From LMUY01 sp964244585 (GTDB lineage: Bacteria; Pseudomonadota; Alphaproteobacteria; Acetobacterales; Acetobacteraceae): a DNA stretch of 64,000 bases. Of this stretch, positions 42,066 through 53,091 are shown in pieces. The DNA is taken from NCBI GenBank assembly GCA_964244585.1, contig CAXTJM010000005.1, positions 62,001-126,000 on the forward strand, read 5' to 3'. Below the pieces are notes generated by a model. The model made no database searches and had not been told where the DNA came from. It saw only the letters and a program-made list of their open reading frames with translations. The stretch's first letter is position 1. Each line of letters starts with the position of its first letter. Both the position numbers and the translations under genes were made by a program.

Positions 42066-44087
42066 TCAGGACGACAGTTCGCGGCTGCGGAGCAGGGCTG
42101 CGGTGCTGGGAGGCCGGCCGCGGAACTCGGCATAAAGCTGCATCGGGTCGCGCGTGTCCCCGGCGCTGAGCACGATGCGCAACCGTGCCGCGATGGCCGG
42201 GTCGAACGGGTCCTGCGCCTCGGTGAACGCTTCGAACCCGTCGGCGTCGAGAACCTCCGCCCAAAGGTAGGAGTAGTAGCCTGCAGCGTAGCCACCGCCG
42301 GCGAAGAGGTGCTGGAAATGCGCGGCGCGGTGCCGCAGCCCGATTTCCGGCGGCATGCCGATACCGGCCAGGGTCGCGGCCTCGAAGGCGTCGACGGCAA
42401 TGGTCTCCGGCGCCGGATGGCTGTGCAGCGCCATGTCGAGCAAGGCGGAGGAGGTGTATTCCACAGTGCCGAAACCCTGGTTGAAGCCGCGTGCGGCGAG
42501 CAGCCGGGCGATGAGCGCATCCGGGATCGGCTCCCCCGTCTGGTGGTGCAGCGCGTAGCCCCGCAGCGTCTCGGGCAATTCGATCCAATGCTCGTAGATC
42601 TGCGACGGCAGCTCCACGAAATCGCGCCGCACGGAGGTGCCGGACTGGCCGGGATAGCGCACCTTGCTGAGCAATCCGTGCAACGCGTGGCCGAACTCGT
42701 GGAACAGCGTGGCAGCGTCGTCGAAGCTCAGCAGCGTGGGCTCGGATTTGGCGAAGTTGTTGTTGTTGACGATGATCGGCGAGACGGGTCCGTCCAGGCT
42801 TTCCTGGTCGCGATAGCTGCTCATCCACGCGCCGGAGCGTTTGTCGCCGCGGGCATAGGGATCGGCCAGGAACACGCCGACATGGCCGGACGCGTCCCGC
42901 ACCTCGTAGGCCTGCACGTCCGGATGGTAGGTCGGCATGTCCGGACGCGGGATGAAGGTGAGGCCGAACAGGCGTGTGGCCGTGTCGAAGGCGGCGCGCT
43001 GGATGTTCTCCAGCACGAAATAGGGCTTCATCTCCGCCTCATCGAGCGCGTAGTCGGCGCGCCGCACCTTTTCGGCGTAGAAGCGCCAGTCCCAGGGCGC
43101 GAGGGCGTCGTTGAAGCCCTCGCCATTGGCGGTGGCGAGCAGCCGGTCCCGCTCCAGCGCGGCCTTGTGCTTGGCGGGTTCCCATACTTCGGCAAGCAGC
43201 GCCTGCACGGCCGCCTGCGTGCCCGCCATCGTGTCGGCCAGACGGAATTCGGCAAAGCTCGCGTAGCCGAGCAGCCTGGCCCGTTCGGTGCGCAGCGCCA
43301 GAATCTCGGGTATCAGCACGCGGTTGTCGTGCTCGCCGGGGTGCATGCCGCGGGCGACCCACGCCTGGTATGCAAGCTGGCGCAAATCGCGGCGGGCGGA
43401 AAAGGTCAGGAACGGCTCGATCAGGGAGCGGGACAGCGTGACGGCGTGTCCCGGCAGGCCCCGCTCCGCCGCCGCCTGCGCCGCGCCCGCGCGCACGAAG
43501 GGCGGCAGCCCGTCCAGCTCGGTTTCGGCCAGTGGGAGGTGCCAGGCCTTCTCGTCGTGCAGGACGTTCTGCCCGAAGGCGGTGTGCAGCACCGCAAGGC
43601 GCTCGGAGATCGCGGACATCCGGGTCTTGGCCGCGGGATCGAGGGCCGCGCCGCTGCGGATGAAGCCGAGGTGGGTCCGGTCCAACAGCCGCCTCTGGTC
43701 TTCCGCAAGGTCCAAGTCCCCGCGTCGGTGAAGCTCGTCAACCCGCGCGAACACCGCCGGGTCCAGCGCGACCCGCGTGCCGTGCTGGGCCAGCTTGGGC
43801 GACATCTCGCGGTCCAGTGCCTCCAGCGCCGCCCCGCCCTGGCTGACCACCAGGTTGGCGAAGACGTTGCCAACCCGGTCCAGCACGCGTCCGCTCCGCT
43901 GCAGCGCCTCGATCGTGTTGGCGAAGCTGGCGGGGGCGGGATCGGCGCCGATCGCCTCGATTTCGGCCAGGTGGGCCGCCATCGCCTGGACAAAGGCCGG
44001 GGCGAAATGCTCCGCCCGAATTTGGTCGAAGGGCGGCACGCCGCACGGAGTGGTCCAGGGCGCGAGCAGCGGATTGGGATCGGTCAT
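42066..44087 (-). CDS. M3-family zinc metallopeptidase (oligopeptidase A/dipeptidyl carboxypeptidase type)
   Basis: This 673-residue cytoplasmic or periplasmic peptidase degrades oligopeptides. The zinc site is LFHEFGHALHGLLS with the third ligand about 25 residues on, in the segment RRDFVELPSQIYEHW. The C-terminal part includes GGGYAAGYYSYLWAEVLDADGF, the usual M3 substrate Tyr/His loop. The first residues MTDPNPLLAPWTTPCGVPPF have no signal peptide. The ATG at 44087 is the family start; an unbroken frame continues upstream to 46307 but only antisense to nadE. It is divergent from nadE. Confidence 0.93.
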   Translation of the reverse strand: MTDPNPLLAPWTTPCGVPPFDQIRAEHFAPAFVQAMAAHLAEIEAIGADPAPASFANTIEALQRSGRVLDRVGNVFANLVVSQGGAALEALDREMSPKLAQHGTRVALDPAVFARVDELHRRGDLDLAEDQRRLLDRTHLGFIRSGAALDPAAKTRMSAISERLAVLHTAFGQNVLHDEKAWHLPLAETELDGLPPFVRAGAAQAAAERGLPGHAVTLSRSLIEPFLTFSARRDLRQLAYQAWVARGMHPGEHDNRVLIPEILALRTERARLLGYASFAEFRLADTMAGTQAAVQALLAEVWEPAKHKAALERDRLLATANGEGFNDALAPWDWRFYAEKVRRADYALDEAEMKPYFVLENIQRAAFDTATRLFGLTFIPRPDMPTYHPDVQAYEVRDASGHVGVFLADPYARGDKRSGAWMSSYRDQESLDGPVSPIIVNNNNFAKSEPTLLSFDDAATLFHEFGHALHGLLSKVRYPGQSGTSVRRDFVELPSQIYEHWIELPETLRGYALHHQTGEPIPDALIARLLAARGFNQGFGTVEYTSSALLDMALHSHPAPETIAVDAFEAATLAGIGMPPEIGLRHRAAHFQHLFAGGGYAAGYYSYLWAEVLDADGFEAFTEAQDPFDPAIAARLRIVLSAGDTRDPMQLYAEFRGRPPSTAALLRSRELSS

Positions 44088-44207
44088 GCTAGCATCACGG
44101 GCCAGAAGCGCGGTCCCGGTCAAGTGGCCGCTGCAGGAGTGATTTGCCGTGCAAAGAACGCTATCTACCGCCGATAGCCGAAGGTTGGCCACGAGGTGGG
44201 AGCCGGC

Positions 44208-46259
<2,052 letters not shown>

Positions 46260-46293
46260 AGGTGCACGGTTGGTCAACCGCAGGCTGGCGCCG

Positions 46294-46307
46294 GTGCGCG
46301 GCCGCAC
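46294..46307. terminator. Weak hairpin between nadE and the diguanylate cyclase gene
   Basis: GTGCG (46294-46298) pairs with CGCAC (46303-46307) between convergent stops; next to it is a palindrome CGGTTG-GT-CAACCG at 46267-46280. Weak, no T-run. Confidence 0.25.
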
Positions 46308-46322
46308 GAAGGGCTGGGCACC

Positions 46323-48293
46323 CTATGTCGCGGGCGCAACCGTGTGACGAGTTTCAACCACCGCTTCGAGGTCGGAGCCGACCGCGTTGCGGCCCGCGGC
46401 CTTGGCCTGGTAGAGCGCCGCATCCGCCGCGGCCATGAGGCCGGCCGTATCGTCTTGGCCGGTCTGTGGCCAGCCCACGCCGATGCCGATGCTGACGGTG
46501 GCGACGGCAGCCGGGTTGCCGGCATGGGCGATCCCGAGCGACTGGATCGAAAGGCGGATGCGTTCGGCTATCGCCATCGCCCCGGCCGGGTCGGTGTCCG
46601 GCAGCAGGACGACAAACTCCTCCCCGCCGTAGCGCGCCACGAGATCCGCCGGGCGGCGGACCTGCGCGACAGCGGCTTCAGCGATCGACCGGAGGCACGC
46701 ATCCCCCGCCGGATGGCCGTACAGATCGTTGAACTTCTTGAAATGGTCGACGTCGATCATCAATGCCGCAAGGGGAGTCTGGCTTCGGGCCGCCCGGCGG
46801 AATTCCTTCAGCAGGGTCATGTCGAAGCAGCGGCGATTGGCGATGCCGGTGAGGCCGTCCAGCATGACCTGGCGTTGCAGATGGTTGTTGGCCTGGTGCA
46901 GCAAGTCCTCGACATGCCTGCGCCGCGTTATGTCACGGATGGCGACGATGAAGCCCTGGTCGCCCGTGAGCCTCTGGCCCTGGGTTTCGACCCAGAGGTA
47001 CACGCCGTCCTTGCGGCGCACCCGATAGCTGACCGGGGGCGCCTGGCCCAGGGCGAGGATCTCGGCCATGTTCGCCGCTACCCTGGGCCAATCCTCCGGG
47101 TGGATCGTATCCCGCGGATGGCCGCCCAGCAGATCCATCGGGTGGTAGCCGAGCATCCGCTCGCAAGCCGGGGACACGTACCGTTGCCGACTGTCCTGGT
47201 CGAACTGGATGATGGTGTCGGTGCTGTAATCGGCCAGGAGGCGGTATTGCTGCTCGCTTCGCCGGATCGCGAGATCCTTCTGGTCCCGCAGCCGGAACTG
47301 GTGCACCAGCCGCCAGCCCAGTACGCTCAGCATCGCGCATACGGCCACGGCGACCACAAGCGAGATTGCCGCGTCCGTGCGCCATCCGTTGAGAAGATCG
47401 TCCGTCGACAGAGAGACGAAGATCACCAGCGGAAAATCGTCGACCTTCCGGAAGCTGCTGAGCCGTGACGTGCCGTCGATCGGCGATGCGTTCTGGATCG
47501 ATCCGACCGGGCCATACTCGCGGTAGGCCCGCACCTGCGGTGATTGTTCGAAGCTGGTGCCGACAGTCTCCGGCACGGCTGGTTGGCGGACGAGCAGGAC
47601 GCCGTCCTCGTTAATCATCCAGATCGAGCCATTGCCAGTATTCAAGCCACGATAGAACTCGCTGAACGACCCGCAATCGATCAGCCCGACGACGACGCCG
47701 CCGAACGATCCGTCGGGGTTGTCCAACCGTCGGGACACGGTGAAGGACGATCGTCCGTCCGCCCGGCTGCGGATCGGGGCACCGACCAGCACCTGGCGAT
47801 CCGGATGGTCCCGGTGATAGATGAAGTAGGCCCGATCGACCAGGTTGACCTTGGGCATCGGGTCCAGCGACGTCGCAAGGCCATGTCCGTCGGCCGAGAC
47901 CGCGACCATGTCGCTCATGCCGGGCGTCACCGCCACGAACTTGACGAGGATGCGGTGCAGGCGCAGCAGGGCTGCATCCGACGTGCCGTCGGTCTCCAGC
48001 CGTTCCACGACATCGGAGACGATCATGCCTGCGTTATGCACCGTGTTATGGGCCTGGTCGGCCAGCGATCGGGCCAAATTCGCCGTGGTGGCCCGTGCCG
48101 TGTGCAGTTCGAGGTCATAGGCCCGTTGCAGACGCCAGGACGTGAGCCCGAGCACGCAGACACATACCAGGAAGACGAACAGCCAGGCCTGGAACACGGG
48201 CGACCTGGTGCGGTCCGCAAGCGTTGCCCGGCGTGCCGGCGGGATGGCGGCCTTGGCGGCCGGCCAAGGCAGGCGCGAGGCGCCGGACCTCAC
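46323..48293 (-). CDS. Membrane diguanylate cyclase with dCache-type sensor, PAS and GGDEF
   Basis: This 656-residue protein has a first helix at about 36-53, a periplasmic region of 250 residues of the Cache type (DPMPKVNLVDRAYFIYHRDH, then FSEFYRGLNTGNGSIWMINE), a second helix near 305-325, a PAS/PAC domain (YRLLADYSTDTIIQFDQD, then YRVRRKDGVYLWVETQGQR) and GGDEF. The active site reads YGGEEFVVLL, so it should make c-di-GMP; an RxxD inhibitory site five residues before it is not seen (RPADLVARYGGEEF). The start is GTG 48293, overlapping the histidine kinase stop as GTGA. The two proteins form a pair. Confidence 0.9.
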   Translation of the reverse strand: MRSGASRLPWPAAKAAIPPARRATLADRTRSPVFQAWLFVFLVCVCVLGLTSWRLQRAYDLELHTARATTANLARSLADQAHNTVHNAGMIVSDVVERLETDGTSDAALLRLHRILVKFVAVTPGMSDMVAVSADGHGLATSLDPMPKVNLVDRAYFIYHRDHPDRQVLVGAPIRSRADGRSSFTVSRRLDNPDGSFGGVVVGLIDCGSFSEFYRGLNTGNGSIWMINEDGVLLVRQPAVPETVGTSFEQSPQVRAYREYGPVGSIQNASPIDGTSRLSSFRKVDDFPLVIFVSLSTDDLLNGWRTDAAISLVVAVAVCAMLSVLGWRLVHQFRLRDQKDLAIRRSEQQYRLLADYSTDTIIQFDQDSRQRYVSPACERMLGYHPMDLLGGHPRDTIHPEDWPRVAANMAEILALGQAPPVSYRVRRKDGVYLWVETQGQRLTGDQGFIVAIRDITRRRHVEDLLHQANNHLQRQVMLDGLTGIANRRCFDMTLLKEFRRAARSQTPLAALMIDVDHFKKFNDLYGHPAGDACLRSIAEAAVAQVRRPADLVARYGGEEFVVLLPDTDPAGAMAIAERIRLSIQSLGIAHAGNPAAVATVSIGIGVGWPQTGQDDTAGLMAAADAALYQAKAAGRNAVGSDLEAVVETRHTVAPAT

Positions 48294-50779
48294 GCTGCCA
48301 GCGCCGTCTTGTTGGCGGCGATCGCCTCCCGCAAGGCACCCAGCAGGTCCGGCCGTCGGATCGGCTTGCGAAGCAGCGTGAGGGCCTCGCCGCCGCCCGG
48401 GAGCGTGGCAACATCCAGGTCCGACCCGCTGATCATCAGCATCGGCAGGGCAGGCGCCCTGGCGGCGACGCGGGCAAGGAAGTCCGATCCGGTCATGTCG
48501 GGCATGGCGTAGTCGGTCAGCACGGCATCGTAAGGGTCGCGATCGCCGAGCCGGGCAAGCCCGTCCCGGCCGTTGGTGACGGCGACGACCTCGAACCCGC
48601 CGCTGACCAGGGCGCCGGCGAGGGCCAGCGATACGTCATGCTCATCCTCGACCAGCAGGATGCGGCCGGTGATCCGGCCCAGGCTGGCGAGGTTGGAGTT
48701 GATTTCGTCCCCGGCTGCCGTGGCAGCGGACACGGCCGGCAGCCACAATTCGATCCGCGTGCCCACGGCGCCCCCGCTCAGGATGCGTATCTCCCCGCCC
48801 GATTGCTGGCAGAAGCCCTGCGCCATCGAGAGCCCGAGTCCGGACCCCTTGCCGAACGCCTTGGTGGTGAAGAAAGGCTCGAACGCCCTGGCCCGCGTCG
48901 CCTCGTCCATGCCGGTTCCGGAATCGTGCACGGCGATGATGACGACGTTCTCCGGCATCAGCTTGCCGCACAGCCCATCGCTCGGCCTGGCGCCGCGCGC
49001 GTGCAGGACCAGGCTGCCACCCTCGGGCATGGCGTCCCGGGCATTGAAGAGCAGGTTCAGCAAACAGCTTTCCGCTTGCACGGGGTCGACATTCACGTCG
49101 TCGGTAAAAGGCTCTACGGCGATCTTGAACTGGATGGTGGGGCCGAAGCCGGCCGAGCCGACCAGCTTGCGGGTATCGCCCAGCAAGGTCGCGACGTTGA
49201 CGCGTTGCGGGCGCAACACCTGCTGGCGGGAGAATGCCAGCAGCCGATGCGTCAACCTTGCGCCGCTGCCCGCCGCCTTGCGCGCCAGGTCGCCATACTC
49301 GATGGCCTCCGGATCCTTCAGGTAGTCTTCGGACAGGACCTCCAAGCTGCCGGTGATGGTCTGGAGATAGTTGTTGAAATCATGCGCCACGCCGGCGGTC
49401 AGGCGGCCGACCGCTTCCATCTTGCTGGCTTGGTGGTGCGCGGCTTCGCGCTTGTTCTGCTCGGTCATGTCGCGGGCGCTGCCGAGCAGATGCGTCACGG
49501 TGCCGTCCGCGCTCCGTATCGGGCACAGGACAGCGTGCCAGTCCCGCCGGCCGGTGGCGAGCGTGCGGGTTTCCTCGTAGGCATAGGTCTGGCCTGACTG
49601 GATGCAGGTCCGGTAGCGCTGTTCGATGGCCTCGGCGATTTCAGTGCCGAACAACTCGGCGGCCTCCCGGCCAGCAACCTCTTCTTCTTCCAGGCCGGTC
49701 AGGATCAAACAGGCGCGGTTGCAGCTCTCATAGGTCAGCCGGCCATCCGGTGCCACCTGGACGACGAACAATGCGTCGGGCGAATGGTCGAAATAGGCGC
49801 GCAGCATCTGGGTATTCCGGACCATTTCACGCTCCGCCGTCTCGCGCCGGAATTGCTGCGAGCGTGCCGACAAGACCAGCAGAGTGCCAAAACCGGCGAG
49901 CATCACGGAAACCAGGCATGTCAAAGCCGCCTTGACGTACCAATTGGCGTATATGACCCGCGTCGCGGTGCTGACGAACAGCACAAGGGGCAGACCATCG
50001 ACCTGGGCGAAGGCAAACAGCTTGGACTGGTTATCGATCCGCGCCTTGCCTTCGTAAGGTTCGCTGCGGCCGGTGTGGATCTCGCGATAGACCGGGTCGT
50101 TGCTGTAATCCTGGCCGACCTGGCTGGCCAGGAACGGGCTGCGGTAGATCGCAGTGCCATCGAGGTTGAAGAGGGTGATGGCGCCGCCCGGCCCGGTACC
50201 CAGCTTTGAGAACAGTTGCGCGAAATAGGTGAAGCGGATCGAACCGACCACGATGCCGTCGAACCTGCCGCCAGGGCCATTGATCCGTCGGCTCAACGCG
50301 ATGGACCATCCACCGGAGACCCGGCTCTTATAGGGCTTGCTGATGTACAGGCCGATATCGGCGCGGTCCCGATGCACGGTGAAATAATCCCGGTCATCGA
50401 AACTGCCTTGCCGCGGCGGGATTTGCCCGGAATCGTCGACGATATGCCCGGCCGCATCGATGATGAACAACGAGCCGAGATGCTCCGCCTCGGTCGAGCC
50501 GTCGAACAGAAGCTGCTGCCGGGTCTCGCGGCTGAGTTGGTCCAACTCCGGCGCACGCAGGCCGCGCAAGGCGGATTTCAGCGACAGGTCGTAGGTTTGC
50601 ACGGTACGGGCGATGTCGCGCTGCAGGGCCGTGACCAGGTCCGAGGAGGTTTCGACGGCTTGCGACCAAGCCGTCGCCCGCGCGTCGTACAGGAACCACA
50701 GCACGACCGTCATGAACAGCAAGCCGACGACGAACAGCCCGGTCAGCGTCTTACGAAACCTGTCGTCGCCTTGATACAT
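48290..50779 (-). CDS. Hybrid sensor histidine kinase with dCache-type sensor, PAS and receiver domain
   Basis: This 829-residue protein has helix 1 near 10-28, a periplasmic Cache-type region (GSFDDRDYFTVHRDRADIGL, then FAQLFSKLGTGPGGAITLFN), helix 2 near 290-310, and a PAS domain. The HisKA H-box is GVAHDFNNYLQTITGSLEVL, followed by a HATPase (DSGTGMDEATRARAFEPFFT) and a C-terminal REC with phospho-acceptor in DAVLTDYAMPDMTGSDF. It can autophosphorylate and relay to its own receiver; no separate response regulator is adjacent. Downstream gene: diguanylate cyclase with a similar sensor. The ATG at 50779 starts MYQGDDRFRKTL before the first helix; the open frame runs further but is not convincing. 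Confidence 0.9.
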   Translation of the reverse strand: MYQGDDRFRKTLTGLFVVGLLFMTVVLWFLYDARATAWSQAVETSSDLVTALQRDIARTVQTYDLSLKSALRGLRAPELDQLSRETRQQLLFDGSTEAEHLGSLFIIDAAGHIVDDSGQIPPRQGSFDDRDYFTVHRDRADIGLYISKPYKSRVSGGWSIALSRRINGPGGRFDGIVVGSIRFTYFAQLFSKLGTGPGGAITLFNLDGTAIYRSPFLASQVGQDYSNDPVYREIHTGRSEPYEGKARIDNQSKLFAFAQVDGLPLVLFVSTATRVIYANWYVKAALTCLVSVMLAGFGTLLVLSARSQQFRRETAEREMVRNTQMLRAYFDHSPDALFVVQVAPDGRLTYESCNRACLILTGLEEEEVAGREAAELFGTEIAEAIEQRYRTCIQSGQTYAYEETRTLATGRRDWHAVLCPIRSADGTVTHLLGSARDMTEQNKREAAHHQASKMEAVGRLTAGVAHDFNNYLQTITGSLEVLSEDYLKDPEAIEYGDLARKAAGSGARLTHRLLAFSRQQVLRPQRVNVATLLGDTRKLVGSAGFGPTIQFKIAVEPFTDDVNVDPVQAESCLLNLLFNARDAMPEGGSLVLHARGARPSDGLCGKLMPENVVIIAVHDSGTGMDEATRARAFEPFFTTKAFGKGSGLGLSMAQGFCQQSGGEIRILSGGAVGTRIELWLPAVSAATAAGDEINSNLASLGRITGRILLVEDEHDVSLALAGALVSGGFEVVAVTNGRDGLARLGDRDPYDAVLTDYAMPDMTGSDFLARVAARAPALPMLMISGSDLDVATLPGGGEALTLLRKPIRRPDLLGALREAIAANKTALAA

Positions 50780-50999
50780 GGAAGACCTGATCCCGCATTG
50801 GCGCCACCGCACGTTTTCATGCCGGCAACGCCTATTCAACCCTCCACCCCGAGGATGCGAGGGCGCTTGTCGCCGCTCACATTACGCGGCGCTTGGTTAA
50901 TGATATGTTGGTGGCGAAACGTATTGCCGGCCGGTGTTAACGATCCGGCCATGTGCCCCCGGGCAGAACGTCCGGCCTTGCACCATGGTATGCTGATCG

Positions 51000-51398
51000 G
51001 TGGATACCATGTCGGCTGAGCACACACGCCTTGACCGGCTGGGGCAGGCGATCGCCCGCGCCGTGCAGTCCTGCCCCGACCCGCTGGACGTCGTCGTGCT
51101 GGGCACGGGCGGGTTGCCGCACCAATTGCACGGGCCGGATTTCGGCGTGGTCGATCCCGGGTGGGACCAGGAGTTCCTCGACCTGCTGGAGAGCGACCCG
51201 GCGGCGTTGGCGGCACTCGGCCACGACGACTACATGCAACGCGGCGGCGCAGAGGCGGTCGAGATGATCATCTGGCTGATCATGCGCGGCGCGCTGGGCG
51301 GCCCGGTCACCCGCGCCCACCGCAGCTACGACGCCCCGGCGCTGACCGGCCTGGCCGTCACCGTGCTGGAGCCGGGCGCAGCCGTTCCGCCGCGATGA
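51000..51398 (+). pseudogene. 5'-truncated LigB-type extradiol dioxygenase remnant
   Basis: The frame encodes 132 residues resembling the C-terminal 40% of class III (LigB/protocatechuate 4,5-dioxygenase beta) subunits: LDVVVLGTGGLPHQLHG, then VDPGWDQEFLDLLESDP, LAALGHDDYMQRGGAEAVEM and IIWLIMRGALG. The N-terminal half, which holds most of the iron ligands, is missing. Directly upstream in frame is TGA (50994-50996), and no homologous continuation is seen in the other two frames. The gene therefore looks like a deletion remnant, although GTG 51000 or ATG 51009 could start a short protein. It runs 40 bp into the end of the convergent permease gene. Confidence 0.75.
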
Positions 51399-53091
51399 AC
51401 AACCCGGTCACCACCACCAGGACCACCAGCGAGGCGGCGGCGAGGGTCGGGGTGACCTGAAGGTTGATGTCGTCCCACATCTGACGCGGCAGCGTTACCT
51501 TCAGCCCGCCGCCGATGAACAACGCCACCGTCAGCTCCTCGAACGAGTTAAGGAAGGCAAAGATGAACGCGGCCGCCAGGCCGCCCTTGACCAGCGGCGC
51601 CATGACCCGGCGCAGCATCTGCCAGCGCCCCGCGCCGAGCGTTCCCGCCGCCTGGTTCAGCTGCCAATCATAGTGCCGCAATTGCGCCAGCAGGATCACG
51701 AACGCCAGCGGGATGCCCGTGATGGTATGCCCCAACGCGATGCCGAAATCGGTCGCCACCAGGCCGATCCGGGCGAACAGGTAGAACAGGCCGACTGCCA
51801 TGACCACGCCCGGAACGATCAGCGGGGCCAGGAACAGCAGGAACACGAGCCCCGCGGCCCGGCTGGTGCTGCGGGCCATGCCGAACGCGGCGGGCGCCGC
51901 GATCAGCACCGTCAGGCACGCACTGGCCAAGCCGATGCCGAACGAGCGCAGCGTCGCCGCCATCCAGACCGGCGAGGCGAAATACGCGCCGAACCAGTGC
52001 AGGCCGTAGCCGGGCGGCGGAAAGGACAGGAAGGTCGAACTGGTGAATGCCATGGGGACGCAGGCCAGGATGGGCAGCAACAGCAGGGCGATCAGACACC
52101 AGGCATAGGCCGTCAGGGCCCAGCCCACATCCCGGCCGCCCACCAGCCGGGCCAGCATCGCGCTGGCGGTGCCGAGGCGCGCCAGCAGGGCCATGCCCGC
52201 CCGCCGTGTCCAGCGATGCGAGGCGGCCCGGCGCGTGCCGCCGCCCAGGCCGGACAATCCGAACACGGCGTCGTACACCAGGCAGGCCGCCAGCGCCGAC
52301 AGCAGCAGCATCGCCGCCAATGCACCCGCGAAGGCCCAGTTCTGCATGCTTTGGATCTGTTGGATGATCACCTGGCCCAGCATGGTGTCGTGCGGGCCGC
52401 CCAGCAGCGCCGGCGTGACGTAGAAGCCCAGCGCGCCGATGAACACCAGCAGCCCGGCCGCCGCCACGCCGGGCATGGAAAGCTGGAAGGTGATGCGCCA
52501 GAACGCCTCGGCCGCCGTGGCGCCCATGGTGGTCGCCGCGCGCGCCAGGCTGCGGTCGATCTGCATCAGCGTGGACAGCAGGCTGATGACGGCAAGCGGC
52601 AGCATGGTGTGCGCCATCGCCAGCACCACGGTGGCACGGTTGAACAGCAGCTCCGGCGGCTCCAGCCCCAGCATCGTGAACAGCCCGGCGACCGGCCCGG
52701 TATGCCCCAGCAGGACCAGCCAGACGAAGCTCTTTACCAGTGCGCTGGTCCAAAACGGGAACAGCACCAGCAGCGTCAGCATTGGCCGCCAGCGGGCGCT
52801 CTGCCGGGACAACCAATAGGCCAGCGGATAGCCGAGCACGAGGCAAAGCAGCGTCGTCTCGACGGCGATCAGGAAGGTGCCGCTCAGCACCCGGATGTAG
52901 ACGGGGACGCCGAACACCCGGTGGAACGCGGCCAGGGAGAACGCGCCGGTCTGCCCGTCCTCCACGCTCAACGAAAGCAGGCGCAGGCACGGCAGCAGCA
53001 GGAACACCAGCAGGAACAGCAGGCCCGGCGCCGTCAGCCACAGCGGCCCCAGCCTGCGCGGGCTACTCAGCGGCACGCGCCCGCCCCGCAT
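51358..53091 (-). CDS. ABC transporter permease, two permease units fused
   Basis: This 577-residue inner membrane protein has about twelve helices, arranged as two permease halves like PotB plus PotC or FbpB. The EAA loops are AATTMGATAAEAFWRITF in the first half and QAAGTLGAGRWQMLRRVMAP in the second. One polypeptide thus provides the whole channel. It is the last gene of an operon with the ATPase, binding protein and two monooxygenases; it overlaps the monooxygenase gene by about 30 bp. An ATG at 53091 or a GTG at 53076 may start it; neither has a clear ribosome site. Its 3' end overlaps the LigB remnant. Confidence 0.88.
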   Translation of the reverse strand: MRGGRVPLSSPRRLGPLWLTAPGLLFLLVFLLLPCLRLLSLSVEDGQTGAFSLAAFHRVFGVPVYIRVLSGTFLIAVETTLLCLVLGYPLAYWLSRQSARWRPMLTLLVLFPFWTSALVKSFVWLVLLGHTGPVAGLFTMLGLEPPELLFNRATVVLAMAHTMLPLAVISLLSTLMQIDRSLARAATTMGATAAEAFWRITFQLSMPGVAAAGLLVFIGALGFYVTPALLGGPHDTMLGQVIIQQIQSMQNWAFAGALAAMLLLSALAACLVYDAVFGLSGLGGGTRRAASHRWTRRAGMALLARLGTASAMLARLVGGRDVGWALTAYAWCLIALLLLPILACVPMAFTSSTFLSFPPPGYGLHWFGAYFASPVWMAATLRSFGIGLASACLTVLIAAPAAFGMARSTSRAAGLVFLLFLAPLIVPGVVMAVGLFYLFARIGLVATDFGIALGHTITGIPLAFVILLAQLRHYDWQLNQAAGTLGAGRWQMLRRVMAPLVKGGLAAAFIFAFLNSFEELTVALFIGGGLKVTLPRQMWDDINLQVTPTLAAASLVVLVVVTGLFIAAERLRPAPAR

